Source: Micromonospora musae (GTDB taxonomy: Bacteria; Actinomycetota; Actinomycetes; Mycobacteriales; Micromonosporaceae). From it: 64,000 nucleotides of DNA. The stretch lies in NCBI RefSeq assembly GCF_003626635.1, contig NZ_RAZT01000009.1, positions 62,001 through 126,000 on the forward strand, in the 5' to 3' direction. Positions 9,437-17,856 of this stretch are shown piece by piece (within the stretch, counting starts at the first letter, position 1; every line of letters begins with the position of its first letter). A program made the translations under genes and the position numbers. Under the pieces are notes generated by a model that made no database searches, was not told the origin of the DNA, and was given only the letters and a program-made list of their open reading frames with translations.

Positions 9437-10003
9437 TCAGCCGCCGGCCGGCAGCAGGGCCCGCACGGCCGTGGCCAGCTCCGCGCCGGAGGGAGCGTGC
9501 TCCGGGTCGAGCAGCCACTGCACGGTGAGACCGCTGATCAGCATGAGCACCAGGGAGCCGACCGCGCGGGCGGTCCCCGGTGACGACTCCGGGTCGACCC
9601 CGAGCATGGCGGCGAAGGCCGGGCGGCCCGCCTCGAACGCCGACGCGATCCGCTCGCGCAGCTCCGGCTGGTGGTCGGTCTGGGTGAAGACCTCGACGCT
9701 TGCCGACCAGAGCGCGCGGTTCTCCTGGATGGACGCCGCCACCTGGTCGCAGACGCTGCGGAGCCGCTCCAGCGGCGGAAGGCTCTGGTCGACCTCCATG
9801 GTCCGTCCGAGGGTGTCGCCCCATTCGTTCATCGCCTCGATCATCGCGGCGGTGAGCAGCGCGTCCTTGGAGCCGAAGTGGTAGCCGATGGAGGCCAGGT
9901 TGGTGCCGGAGGCGGCCACGATGTCGCGCGCCGTGGTGCGGGCGTATCCGCGCTCGTAGAGGCACTGCCGGGCGCCGGCAAGAAGCTGATCTCGATGTCC
10001 CAC
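9437..10003 (-). CDS. TetR-family transcriptional regulator (of the DUF418 gene)
   Basis: 188-aa repressor. The N-terminal HTH (residues ~8-55: ARQCLYERGYARTTARDIVAASG then NLASIGYHFGSKDALL) is typical TetR, with a C-terminal ligand-binding domain. GTG 10003 is preceded on the minus strand by TACTGT ending 6 nt upstream (10010-10015), so the transcript is probably leaderless. A perfect 32-bp palindrome lies 26 bp upstream, between this gene and the divergent DUF418 gene, and is its obvious operator. The inducer is unknown. Confidence 0.9.
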   Translation of the reverse strand: MGHRDQLLAGARQCLYERGYARTTARDIVAASGTNLASIGYHFGSKDALLTAAMIEAMNEWGDTLGRTMEVDQSLPPLERLRSVCDQVAASIQENRALWSASVEVFTQTDHQPELRERIASAFEAGRPAFAAMLGVDPESSPGTARAVGSLVLMLISGLTVQWLLDPEHAPSGAELATAVRALLPAGG

Positions 10004-10028
10004 GTTGCCACAGTAGCCGGTGACTGGT

Positions 10029-10060
10029 CGCCTGTATAAGACGATCGTCTTATACAGGCG
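10029..10060. promoter_or_regulatory. Perfect 32-bp palindromic operator (TetR target)
   Basis: The left half (CGCCTGTATAAGACGA, 10029-10044) is the exact reverse complement of 10045-10060, with core GACGATCGTC. It ends three bases before a candidate -35 (TAGACA) for the DUF418 gene and about 14 bp upstream of the TetR gene's own -10. It is well placed to control both divergent promoters. Confidence 0.88.
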
Positions 10061-10063
10061 TCA

Positions 10064-10093
10064 TAGACAAACGTATAGATGCGGTCCTAGAGT
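10064..10093 (+). promoter_or_regulatory. Promoter of leaderless DUF418 gene
   Basis: -35 TAGACA (10064-10069), 18-bp spacer, -10 TAGAGT (10088-10093). The -10 ends 7 nt before ATG 10101, so the mRNA would start at the initiation codon. Confidence 0.65.
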
Positions 10094-10100
10094 GACGGTC

Positions 10101-11318
10101 ATGACGAGCCCGACGCACCCCGCCGCGGTGGAGACCAGCGAGTCCGCTGCCCCCGCCGCCCCCGCCCGGCTGCGCGACGTCGACGCCCTGCGCGGCTTCG
10201 CGCTCTTCGGCATCCTCGTGGTGAACATCGCCTTCTTCGCCACCGCGTTCCCCTGGCACGGCATCGACGATCCGGCCTTCACCTCCGGGGTGGACGACGC
10301 GGTCCGCGCGACGGTCGCCCTCCTCTTCGAGCTGAAGTTCTACCTGCTCTTCTCGTTCCTCTTCGGATACAGCTTCACGCTGCAACTGGAGTCGGCGCGG
10401 CGACACGGCGCCTCGTTCGTGCCGCGTTTCCTGCGCCGGCTGGCCGGGCTGTTCCTGCTCGGCGTCGCGCACGCCCTGCTCTTCTTCCACGGCGACATCC
10501 TCACCACGTACGCGCTGCTCGGCCTGGTGCTGCTGGTCGCCCGCCGGATCCGGCCCCGCACCGCGATGATCTGGGCCGGCGTCCTCATCGGACTGGTCGC
10601 CCTCCAGATGGTGGGAGCGGCGGTCACCGGCGCGAGCCTGACGGCCGAACCGGCTGCCGCCCTGGCGGAGGGGCGGGCGTCGACCGAGGCGCTCGCCGGC
10701 AGCCCGGCCGGTGTGATCGCCGAGCACCTCCGGTCGATGCCGCAGATGCTGCTGGGTCTGGCCTCGTTGCAGGCGCCGGTCGCGCTGGCCGCGTTCCTCG
10801 TCGGTCTCGCCGCCGGCAAGCGCGGCATCCTGTCCGAACCGCAGCGGCACACCCGGCTCTGGCGGCGGCTCTGCCTGGTCGGCTACCCGGTGGGTCTGGC
10901 CGGAGCGGTCGTCTTCGCCAGCACCGGAGGGACCACCGGACTCGACCCGGTGGCGCTCGCCCTCACCGTGGTGACGGCCCCGCTGCTGGCCGCCGCGTAC
11001 GTCGCCACGCTCTTCCAGCTCTTCCGGACTCGCCCGGGCGGGACCCTCTCCCGGGCGCTGGCCCCCGCCGGGCGGATGGCGTTGTCCAACTACCTCGGTC
11101 AGTCGGTGATCTGCGCAGTGATCTTCACCGGCTGGGGCTTCGGCCTCATCGGGCGGGTGTCGCCGCTGGTCGCCGTCCTCGTCGCCGTGGCCGTCTTCGC
11201 CCTCCAAGCGGCGGTGAGCGCCTGGTGGATGCGGGGGCACCACTACGGCCCGGCCGAGTGGCTGCTGCGGGCACTGACCAACGCGACCGTGCCGCCCTGG
11301 CGGCGCCGGGCGGCGTAG
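10101..11318 (+). CDS. DUF418 domain-containing polytopic membrane protein
   Basis: 405-aa protein with about nine to ten hydrophobic helices. It starts RLRDVDALRGFALFGILVVNI, the hallmark N-terminus of DUF418/YeiB-type proteins. The DUF418 region is the C-terminal half, including ALAPAGRMALSNYLGQS and YGPAEWLLRALT. Biochemical role unknown. Placement behind a TetR operator suggests inducible response to a small molecule, possibly envelope-related. ATG 10101 is supported by the leaderless promoter; upstream in-frame starts would run through the operator. A 13-bp terminator hairpin follows 13 nt after the stop. Confidence 0.85.
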   Translation: MTSPTHPAAVETSESAAPAAPARLRDVDALRGFALFGILVVNIAFFATAFPWHGIDDPAFTSGVDDAVRATVALLFELKFYLLFSFLFGYSFTLQLESARRHGASFVPRFLRRLAGLFLLGVAHALLFFHGDILTTYALLGLVLLVARRIRPRTAMIWAGVLIGLVALQMVGAAVTGASLTAEPAAALAEGRASTEALAGSPAGVIAEHLRSMPQMLLGLASLQAPVALAAFLVGLAAGKRGILSEPQRHTRLWRRLCLVGYPVGLAGAVVFASTGGTTGLDPVALALTVVTAPLLAAAYVATLFQLFRTRPGGTLSRALAPAGRMALSNYLGQSVICAVIFTGWGFGLIGRVSPLVAVLVAVAVFALQAAVSAWWMRGHHYGPAEWLLRALTNATVPPWRRRAA

Positions 11319-11331
11319 AGCGAGTGGGGGA

Positions 11332-11363
11332 GCACCGCCCGGGCGGACCGGCCCGGGCGGTGC
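11332..11363 (+). terminator. Intrinsic-type terminator hairpin after DUF418 gene
   Basis: Perfect 13-bp inverted repeat, GCACCGCCCGGGC (11332-11344) and its complement (11351-11363), with loop GGACCG. No U-tract, as is common in actinomycetes. Confidence 0.72.
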
Positions 11364-11462
11364 GCTCATGCCGTCGGCAGGCCCAGGTGGTTGAGGTGGA
11401 GCACGGGGGAAGTTTCGACGTTCCCGCCGCGGGGCGCGGCGCGACCGGCATCATGTGCTGTC

Positions 11463-12623
11463 ATGAGGAAGTCACCCGCCGTGGCGGTGTTGCTGGTCGC
11501 CGTGCTGGCGGCGGGCTGTGAGGCGTCCGAGCCCGAGTCGTTCGTCCGGCCGGCCACGCCGTCCGCCCCGCCCACCAGCGCCGCGCCGCCGACCACGCTC
11601 ACCGTGGCTGCGGCCGGTGACCTGCTCGTACACCCGGCGCTCAGCGAGCAGGCGGCCGCCGACGCGCGCCGGGCGGGGCGCGACGGGCACGACTTCACCC
11701 AGATCCTGGCCGCCGTGAAACCTCGGGTGAGCGCGGCCGACCTCGCCATCTGCCACCTGGAGACGCCGCTCGCCGAGCCGGACGGCCCCTTCACCGGCTG
11801 GCCGAACTTCAGCGTCCCGCCACAGTTGGCCGACGCCGCGGCCTGGGCGGGCTTCGACACCTGCTCGACCGCCTCCAACCACTCCCTCGACACCGGAGTG
11901 GAGGGCATCGCCCGAACGCTGGACAACCTGGACCGGGTCGGCCTGCGGCACACCGGCATGGCGCGTACCGCGGCGGAGGCCCGCCGGCCCAACGTGCTGG
12001 ACGTCAAGGGCGTCAAGGTCGGGCACCTGTCGTACACGTTGAGCTTCAACGACATCCCGCTGCCGGCCGGGCGGCCGTGGGCCGCCAACCTGATCGACGC
12101 CGACGCCATCCGCGCCGAGGCCCGCCGGGCCCGGGAGGCCGGCGCGGAGATCGTCATCCTGTCGATGCACTGGGGTACGGAGTACCAGCACGAGCCGACC
12201 GCCGACCAGTCGGACCTGGCGCGCGAACTGCTGGCCTCGCCGGACATCGACCTGATCGTCGGGCACCACGTACACGTGGTGCAGCCGTTCGAGAAGGTGG
12301 GCGGGAAGTGGGTCGCCTACGGCATGGGGAACCTGACCACGCGGTTCGCCGACGGCTCGCAGGAGCGCTCGCAGGACGCGGTGGTGCCGCAGTTCACCTT
12401 CACCCGTACGGCCAACGGTCGCTGGGCGGTCACCGAGGTGACGGTGCTGCCGACCTGGATGGAGTACCGGCCGCAGGCCCGGGTGGTCGACGTGACCGCC
12501 GCGGCGGCGGACCCGGCCGCGCCGGCGTTGCGTCGTGCCCACTACGCGGCGGTGCTCCGGCGGATCGCCGGGCTGGTGGACCAGCGGGGCGCGGTCGCCG
12601 CCGGGCTGCGCATGCCGCACTGA
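11463..12623 (+). CDS. CapA-family metallophosphatase-like lipoprotein
   Basis: 386 aa. Lipoprotein signal with lipobox VLAAGC near residue 19 and a Pro/Thr/Ser-rich linker to about 50. The CapA/PgsA-type calcineurin-like domain contains AAAGDLLVHPAL, HLETPLAEPDGPFTGWPNF, ASNHSLDTGVEG, SMHWGTEYQHEPT and GHHVHVVQPFEK, covering the metal-binding Asp/Asn/His set. Relatives are annotated as poly-gamma-glutamate synthesis protein CapA, but no capB/C is nearby. A cell-surface phosphoesterase or polymer-processing role is more likely. Converges with the GntR gene. Confidence 0.87.
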   Translation: MRKSPAVAVLLVAVLAAGCEASEPESFVRPATPSAPPTSAAPPTTLTVAAAGDLLVHPALSEQAAADARRAGRDGHDFTQILAAVKPRVSAADLAICHLETPLAEPDGPFTGWPNFSVPPQLADAAAWAGFDTCSTASNHSLDTGVEGIARTLDNLDRVGLRHTGMARTAAEARRPNVLDVKGVKVGHLSYTLSFNDIPLPAGRPWAANLIDADAIRAEARRAREAGAEIVILSMHWGTEYQHEPTADQSDLARELLASPDIDLIVGHHVHVVQPFEKVGGKWVAYGMGNLTTRFADGSQERSQDAVVPQFTFTRTANGRWAVTEVTVLPTWMEYRPQARVVDVTAAAADPAAPALRRAHYAAVLRRIAGLVDQRGAVAAGLRMPH

Positions 12624-12680
12624 CACGTCGGGTGGTGCAGCGGCGTTCGGAGCCGGTGGACTGACCCGCCGAGCTTCGCC

Positions 12681-13439
12681 TCAGCCCCGGCTGGGCTCGC
12701 CGGTCTGCTCCCAGAGCGATCTCATCTCGTCGAAGGCCTGCTCCATCAGCTCCACCATGGCCCGCCGGGCGCGCTCGCCGTCGTGCCGCTGAATGGCCTG
12801 GGCGACCTCGGCGTGCAGTTGGAGGGCCTGCTCGTGCGGGTGGTGCGGCATGAGGTGGTGCTTGTGCCGGCCGGTGAGCACCTCCGCGATCAGGTCCTGC
12901 AACCGGAGGAACATCTCGTTGCCGGAGGCGCGTAGCACCCGGCGGTGGAACTCGATGTCCAGGCTCAGGAAGCGCTCCTCGTCGCCGGCCTTGCCGGCGG
13001 CCCACATCTTCGCGGCGAGCCCGACCAGGTCGCTCGCCTCGTCGTGATCGGCCCGGGTGGCGGCCAGCAGGGCGGCGTGCGGCTCGACTGCGGTGCGCAG
13101 CTCGGTGATCGACCTGAGCTGCGCCATCCGGCCGGCCGAGGCGAGCCGCCACCGGATGACCTGCGGGTCGAAGACGTTCCAGGAGGTCGCCGGGCGGATC
13201 AGCACGCCGACCCGGCGGCGCGTCTCGATGAACCCCATCGAGGCCAGCACGCGCAGCACCTCGCGGATGACCGAGCGGGACACGGCGTACCGGTCGACCA
13301 GCTCGTCGATGTTGAGCACCGATCCGGGGGCCAGCTCGCCGCCGCAGATGGCGGTGCCGAGGTGTTCGAGGACGCGCGCGTGCAGTCCGGTCTCGGCGGG
13401 GGCGGCGCTGACGGGGGCCCCGGAGGCGGACGATTCCAC
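12681..13439 (-). CDS. GntR/FadR-family transcriptional regulator of the sugar-acid operon
   Basis: 252 aa. Winged-helix N-terminus at about 15-85 (VLEHLGTAICGGELAPGSV, YAVSRSVIREVLRVLASMGFIETRRRVG). The all-helical FCD ligand domain follows, with metal-type residues in SLDIEFHRRVLRASGN and LQLHAEVAQAI. GTG 13439 is preferred: TATGAT (13447-13452) ends 7 nt upstream, giving a leaderless message; ATG 13451 is the alternative. It is divergent from the ABC/galactonate operon. FadR-subfamily regulators such as DgoR and UxuR sense sugar acids, so galactonate, mannonate or a KDG-type intermediate is the likely ligand. Confidence 0.88.
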   Translation of the reverse strand: MESSASGAPVSAAPAETGLHARVLEHLGTAICGGELAPGSVLNIDELVDRYAVSRSVIREVLRVLASMGFIETRRRVGVLIRPATSWNVFDPQVIRWRLASAGRMAQLRSITELRTAVEPHAALLAATRADHDEASDLVGLAAKMWAAGKAGDEERFLSLDIEFHRRVLRASGNEMFLRLQDLIAEVLTGRHKHHLMPHHPHEQALQLHAEVAQAIQRHDGERARRAMVELMEQAFDEMRSLWEQTGEPSRG

Positions 13440-13442
13440 GCC

Positions 13443-13457
13443 ACTGATCATATCAGT
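13443..13457. promoter_or_regulatory. Putative GntR operator ACTGAT-N3-ATCAGT
   Basis: Six-base perfect arms around CAT. It overlaps the regulator's own -10 box (13447-13452, minus strand) and lies 12 bp before the divergent operon's -35. This suits autoregulation and possibly control of the operon. Confidence 0.5.
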
Positions 13458-13469
13458 TAGATCAACGCC

Positions 13470-13499
13470 TTGAATAAGTCTGCTTTTTGGGCCTAGCAT
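13470..13499 (+). promoter_or_regulatory. Promoter of sugar-acid uptake/catabolism operon
   Basis: -35 TTGAAT (13470-13475), 18-bp spacer, -10 TAGCAT (13494-13499). Predicted start is about 70 nt before GTG 13575. The leader contains a 7-bp inverted repeat with 1-nt loop at 13533-13547 (CGCCTCG/CGAGGCG). Confidence 0.55.
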
Positions 13500-13574
13500 C
13501 CCGACGTTAAGCAGATGTAAAAAGCGAGGTAGCGCCTCGTCGAGGCGATGACCGCGACAGAAGGAGAGACAAGC

Positions 13575-14861
13575 GTGCGACGTAGATCGATACTCGGCAC
13601 TTCTCTGGCCGTGGTCGCCGCGATGGGCCTGACCGCCTGCGGTGGCGGGGACAGCGGCGAGGGCTCCGACACGCTGCGCATCACCCTGGTCAATCACGTG
13701 TGGACGGAGAACATCAAGCAGGCCCTGCCGGAATTCGAGAAGCAGTCCGGTCTCAAGGTCGAGGTCACCCAGCTCGGTGAGGACCAGCTCTCCGACCAGT
13801 ACAACGTCAAGCTCAACGCCGGGTCCAGCGACATCGACGTGATGATGTACCGCCCCCTGCAGGAGGGGAAGCTCTTCGCCAAGAACAAGTACCTCGCCGA
13901 CCTGACCGACCGCACCAAGTCGGACGCCGGCTTCGAGTTCGGCGACTTCCAGCCGGGGCCGGTGGAGGCCACCACGTACGAGGACAAGGTGGTCGGCGTA
14001 CCGATCATCACCGAGCAGGAGGTCCTCTACTACCGCAAGGACCTGCTGGAGAAGTCCGGCTTCACCGCCCCGCCGAAGACCCTCGACGAGCTCAAGGCGC
14101 AGGCGACGAAGGTCGAGGCCGACAACCCGGGCGTGGCCGGCTTCGTGGCCCGCACCGGCAAGGCGGCCGCCGTCACCCAGTTCTCCAGCTTCCTCTACAG
14201 CTTCGGCGGCGACTTCGTCGACGGCAGCGGCAAGGCCTCGGTCAACACCCCGCAGGCCAAGCAGGCGTACGCCTACTACGGCGGGATGCTCAAGGACCAC
14301 GGCCCGGAGAACATCAGCACCGACATGAGCTGGTCCGAGGCGATGGCCATCTTCACCCAGGGCAAGGCCGCCTTCTACACCGAGGCCAACTCGCTCTACA
14401 AGAACGCCACCGATCCGGCCAAGTCGAAGGTCTCCGACACCGTCGGCTTCGCGGCCTTCCCGGCCGGGCCGGCCGGCTCGAAGCCGTACAACATCCCCTC
14501 CTGGGCGCTCGGCGTCAACGACGCCTCGGAGAACAAGGACAACGCCTGGAAGTTCATCCAGTGGGCGGCGGGCAAGGAGCAGTCGCTGGTGCAGCAGAAG
14601 GCCGGCGTCCCCGGCGCGCGCGCCTCGGTCTGGGCCAACCCGGAGGCCACCTCGACCTACCCGAAGGACCTCGCCGAGGCCACCACGGTCAGCACCGCCA
14701 ACGGTGTCGGCCACGACCGTCCGCTGGTCGTGAAGGTCGCCGAGGCGCGCGAGATCGTCGGCCAGCCGATCGTCGACGCGATCACCGGCAAGGACTCGGC
14801 CGCCTCGGCGGACACGGCCAACGAGGCGTTCCAGAAGTTCCTCGACGACGAGGCGAAGTAG
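13575..14861 (+). CDS. Extracellular solute-binding lipoprotein of sugar-acid ABC importer
   Basis: 428-aa family-1 (MalE-like, COG1653) binding protein. RRSIL leads a hydrophobic stretch ending in lipobox GLTAC, then a Gly/Ser linker. GTG 13575 is chosen because AAGGAG is 8 nt upstream and it gives a clean lipoprotein signal; an in-frame ATG at 13548 has no good SD. The ligand is inferred from the operon (galactonate, mannonate, gluconate or oligo-uronides). A strong hairpin separates it from the permease genes, and no ATPase gene lies in the operon, so an MsiK-like shared ATPase is probable. Confidence 0.9.
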   Translation: MRRRSILGTSLAVVAAMGLTACGGGDSGEGSDTLRITLVNHVWTENIKQALPEFEKQSGLKVEVTQLGEDQLSDQYNVKLNAGSSDIDVMMYRPLQEGKLFAKNKYLADLTDRTKSDAGFEFGDFQPGPVEATTYEDKVVGVPIITEQEVLYYRKDLLEKSGFTAPPKTLDELKAQATKVEADNPGVAGFVARTGKAAAVTQFSSFLYSFGGDFVDGSGKASVNTPQAKQAYAYYGGMLKDHGPENISTDMSWSEAMAIFTQGKAAFYTEANSLYKNATDPAKSKVSDTVGFAAFPAGPAGSKPYNIPSWALGVNDASENKDNAWKFIQWAAGKEQSLVQQKAGVPGARASVWANPEATSTYPKDLAEATTVSTANGVGHDRPLVVKVAEAREIVGQPIVDAITGKDSAASADTANEAFQKFLDDEAK

Positions 14862-14866
14862 CCCGA

Positions 14867-14915
14867 CCGTGACGGTGGCGGAGCCGACCGGGCTCCGCCA
14901 CCGCACCGGTCACGG
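14867..14915 (+). terminator. Intercistronic stem-loop between binding-protein and permease genes
   Basis: GGTGGCGGAGCC (14874-14885) pairs perfectly with 14891-14902 over a 5-nt loop. It is extended after an internal loop by CCGTGAC (14867-14873) with 14909-14915. Such hairpins stabilise upstream mRNA or attenuate read-through, giving an excess of binding protein over permease. Confidence 0.6.
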
Positions 14916-14937
14916 CCCCTGCGAACCGGAGACCCCG

Positions 14938-15888
14938 ATGTCCACCGTCACCACCCCCGACACCAGATCACCCGAGGCCCGCCCGGCTCTTGCGGACGGG
15001 TCGGCCTGGTCGCGCTGGGCCAACGCACACCGCAAATGGCTCTTCGCGGCACCCGCGATGGCGTTCGTCGCCGTGCTGATCGTCTTCCCGGTGGCCTGGA
15101 CCGGGTACCTCAGCCTCACCGACGCCGAGGGCTCGGTACGCGCCGAGAGCGAGTTCATCGGCGTCCAGAACTACCTCGACGTGCTCACCGACACCGACCG
15201 GTTCTGGCCGGCGGTCTTGCGTACGGTCGCCTTCACCGGCGTCGTGCTCCTCGTCGAGGTCGTCCTCGGCATGGCGATCGCCCTGCTGCTGTGGCGTCCC
15301 TTCCGCGGCGAGCGGTGGGTACGCGTGGCGATCCTGCTGCCGCTGGTGGCCACCCCGGTGGCCGTCGGCATGATGTGGCGCCTGATCTTCGATCCCAACA
15401 TCGGGATGGCCAACCAACTGCTCGGCTGGGTCGGCATCGGCCCCCAGCCCTGGCTCTCCGGCCAGCACTCGGCGTTGCCGACGACGATGTTCATCGACAT
15501 CTGGCAGTGGACCCCGATGGTCGTCCTGATCCTGCTGGCCGGGCTCACCTCGCTCTCCGACGAGCCGCAGGAGGCGGCGCGGATCGACGGCGCCAGCACC
15601 TGGCAGCGGTTCCGGCACGTCACCCTGCCGCTGCTCATGCCGACCGTGGTCGTGGCGATCCTGCTGCGCGGCATCGACGCGCTCAAGACCTTCGACATCC
15701 TCTACGCCACGAAGGGCCGCGGCGGCGGGTCCTTCCACGAGGTGGAGACCCTGAACGTGTACGCCTACGGGCTCAGCTTCGACTACAACGACTACGGCGT
15801 CTCGTCGACCGTCCTCATCATCTTCTTCCTGATCATCATCGGGGTGATGTGGGCGCTGACCTACCGCAAGAAGGGGCTGGAGCGATGA
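14938..15888 (+). CDS. Sugar ABC transporter permease (MalF-type)
   Basis: 316-aa inner-membrane permease with six hydrophobic helices. The EAA loop (EPQEAARIDGASTWQRFRHVTLPLL, about residues 216-240, contacting the ATPase) is clear. ATG 14938 follows CCGGAG by 9 nt. The stop overlaps the next permease start (ATGA). Works with 13575 and 15885. Confidence 0.92.
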   Translation: MSTVTTPDTRSPEARPALADGSAWSRWANAHRKWLFAAPAMAFVAVLIVFPVAWTGYLSLTDAEGSVRAESEFIGVQNYLDVLTDTDRFWPAVLRTVAFTGVVLLVEVVLGMAIALLLWRPFRGERWVRVAILLPLVATPVAVGMMWRLIFDPNIGMANQLLGWVGIGPQPWLSGQHSALPTTMFIDIWQWTPMVVLILLAGLTSLSDEPQEAARIDGASTWQRFRHVTLPLLMPTVVVAILLRGIDALKTFDILYATKGRGGGSFHEVETLNVYAYGLSFDYNDYGVSSTVLIIFFLIIIGVMWALTYRKKGLER

Positions 15889-16700
15889 GACCGAGCCGGT
15901 CGTACCGCATCTTCCGGACGGTGGCCCTCGCCGTCGTGGTGCTCGGCCTGCTGGCGCCGCTGCTCTGGATGATCCTGGCGTCGCTGAAGACCAACGTCGA
16001 CATCTACGACAGCGGCAAGGCGTTCGCCTTCACGCCGACGCTGGACAACTACACCAACGTCCTCCAGCGCGCGAACTACGCCCAGTTCATCGGCAACAGC
16101 CTCTGGGTGGCGTTCGCCGCCACCGTGCTGTCGCTGATCCTGGGCGTGCCCGCGGCGTACTCGATGAGCCGGTTCACCATGCGCCGCTCGGCGTTGGTGG
16201 TGCTGATGGCCCGGGTGATCCCGGGGGTCTCGCTCCTGGTGCCGTGGTACTACGTCTTCTCGAACCTGCGGATGGTCGGCGGGTTCACCGTGCTGATCCT
16301 GAGCCACATGTTCGTGTCGCTACCGCTGATCGTGTACATCATGATGGGCTACTTCGACGGGCTGCCGACCGAGTTGGAAGAGGCCGCCCTCGTCGACGGG
16401 CTGACCCACATCGGCGCGTTTCGGCGGATCACGATGCCGCTGTCGGTGCCGGGCATCGCCACCGCGGGCATCCTCTCGTTCATCTTCTCCTGGAACAACT
16501 TCATGTTCGCCCTGGTGCTCTCCGGCGCGGACACGAAGACGCTCCCGGTGGCGATCTTCGACTTCGTCGGGTACGCGAGCATCGACTGGGGTGGCCTGAT
16601 GGCGGCGGCGACAGTCGTCACCCTGCCGATCATGGTGATCGCGTTGTTCGTGCAGAAGTACGTCGTCTCCGGCCTCACCGCCGGCGCCACGAAGGGTTGA
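15885..16700 (+). CDS. Sugar ABC transporter permease (MalG-type)
   Basis: 271-aa permease with six helices and the EAA loop LEEAALVDGLTHIGAFRRITM at about residues 165-185. It starts in the ATGA overlap with the preceding permease and ends 7 nt before the dehydratase gene, tying transport to catabolism in one transcript. Confidence 0.92.
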   Translation: MRPSRSYRIFRTVALAVVVLGLLAPLLWMILASLKTNVDIYDSGKAFAFTPTLDNYTNVLQRANYAQFIGNSLWVAFAATVLSLILGVPAAYSMSRFTMRRSALVVLMARVIPGVSLLVPWYYVFSNLRMVGGFTVLILSHMFVSLPLIVYIMMGYFDGLPTELEEAALVDGLTHIGAFRRITMPLSVPGIATAGILSFIFSWNNFMFALVLSGADTKTLPVAIFDFVGYASIDWGGLMAAATVVTLPIMVIALFVQKYVVSGLTAGATKG

Positions 16701-16707
16701 GCACGCC

Positions 16708-17856
16708 ATGACGACGATCGCACGGGTGGAGACCTTCCTCGTCGCACCGCGTTGGCTCTTCGTCCGGGTCGAGACCGACTCCGGCGTCGTCGGCTGGGGC
16801 GAGGCGACCTGCGAGGGCCGGTCGGAGACCGTCCGCACCGCCGTCGAGCAGCTCGGCGAGCTGCTCATCGGCCGGGACGCGCTGCGCATCGAGGACCACT
16901 GGCAGGTGCTCACCAAGGCCTCCTTCTACCGGGGTGGCCCGATCCTGGCAAGCGCCGTCGCCGGCCTCGACCAGGCGCTGTGGGACATCGCCGGAAAGCA
17001 CTTCGGCGCGCCGGTGCACCAGCTGCTCGGCGGCCCGGTCCGGGACCGGATCCGGGTGTACGGCTGGGTCGGCGGTGACGAGCCGGCCGAGGTGCGCGAC
17101 CAGATCGCCGCCGCCGTGGAGTCCGGTCTCACGGCGGTGAAGATGAACGCGTCCGGCCGGATGAGCCCGGTCGCCTCGGTCGCCGAACTCGACGGCGTGG
17201 TGCGACGGGTCGCGGCGGCGCGTGAGGTGCTCGGCGAGGAGCGGGACGTCGCCGTCGACTTTCACGGCCGGTTCACCCTCGCCAACGCCCGCCGGGTCGC
17301 GCCGCTGCTGGAGCCGTACCGGCCGTTCTTCCTGGAGGAGCCGGTGGTCCCGGAGAACTCGCACCTGATCGGCGAGTTCGTCCGCTCCACCAGCACGCCG
17401 GTCTCCACCGGGGAGCGGCTCTACAACCGGCAGGAGTTCCTCCCCGTGCTCCAGGCCGGCATCGCGGTCGCGCAGCCGGACCTCTCGCACGCGGGCGGCA
17501 TCACCGAGGTCCGCAAGATCGCCGCGTTGGCCGAGGTGTACGACGTGCAGCTCGCGCCGCACTGCCCGCTCGGCCCGATCGCGCTCGCCGCCTGCCTCCA
17601 GGTCGGTTTCGCCACGACCAACTACCTGATCCAGGAGCAGAGCATCGGCATCCACTACAACCTCGGCGCCGAGGTGCTCGACTACTGCCTCGACAAGGCG
17701 CCGCTGACGTTCGTCGACGGGTACGTCGAGCGGCTGCGGGCGCCCGGCCTCGGCATCGAGATCGACGAACACGCGGTGCGTACCGCGGACAAGCGTGGAC
17801 ACGCCTGGCGCAGCCCGACCTGGCGGCACCTCGACGGCTCCTACGCGGAATGGTGA
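16708..17856 (+). CDS. dgoD: D-galactonate dehydratase (enolase superfamily)
   Basis: Converts D-galactonate to 2-dehydro-3-deoxy-D-galactonate. At 382 aa it equals the E. coli DgoD length as I recall it, and co-linear segments run throughout (FYRGGPIL, LSHAGGITE, APHCPLGPIALAAC, QEQSIGIHYNLGAE, C-terminal SYAEW). The metal and acid/base residues fall at the E. coli numbers: Asp183 and His185 in VDFHGRF, Glu209 in EEP, Glu235 in GERL, His285 in APHCP. This makes it the best-supported function in the operon. Confidence 0.93.
   Translation: MTTIARVETFLVAPRWLFVRVETDSGVVGWGEATCEGRSETVRTAVEQLGELLIGRDALRIEDHWQVLTKASFYRGGPILASAVAGLDQALWDIAGKHFGAPVHQLLGGPVRDRIRVYGWVGGDEPAEVRDQIAAAVESGLTAVKMNASGRMSPVASVAELDGVVRRVAAAREVLGEERDVAVDFHGRFTLANARRVAPLLEPYRPFFLEEPVVPENSHLIGEFVRSTSTPVSTGERLYNRQEFLPVLQAGIAVAQPDLSHAGGITEVRKIAALAEVYDVQLAPHCPLGPIALAACLQVGFATTNYLIQEQSIGIHYNLGAEVLDYCLDKAPLTFVDGYVERLRAPGLGIEIDEHAVRTADKRGHAWRSPTWRHLDGSYAEW

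Noticed and set aside
13452..14906. Upstream extension of the GntR reading frame through the binding-protein gene
   Set aside because: Antisense low-complexity sequence. The conserved GntR fold begins after 13451 and a -10 box precedes GTG 13439.
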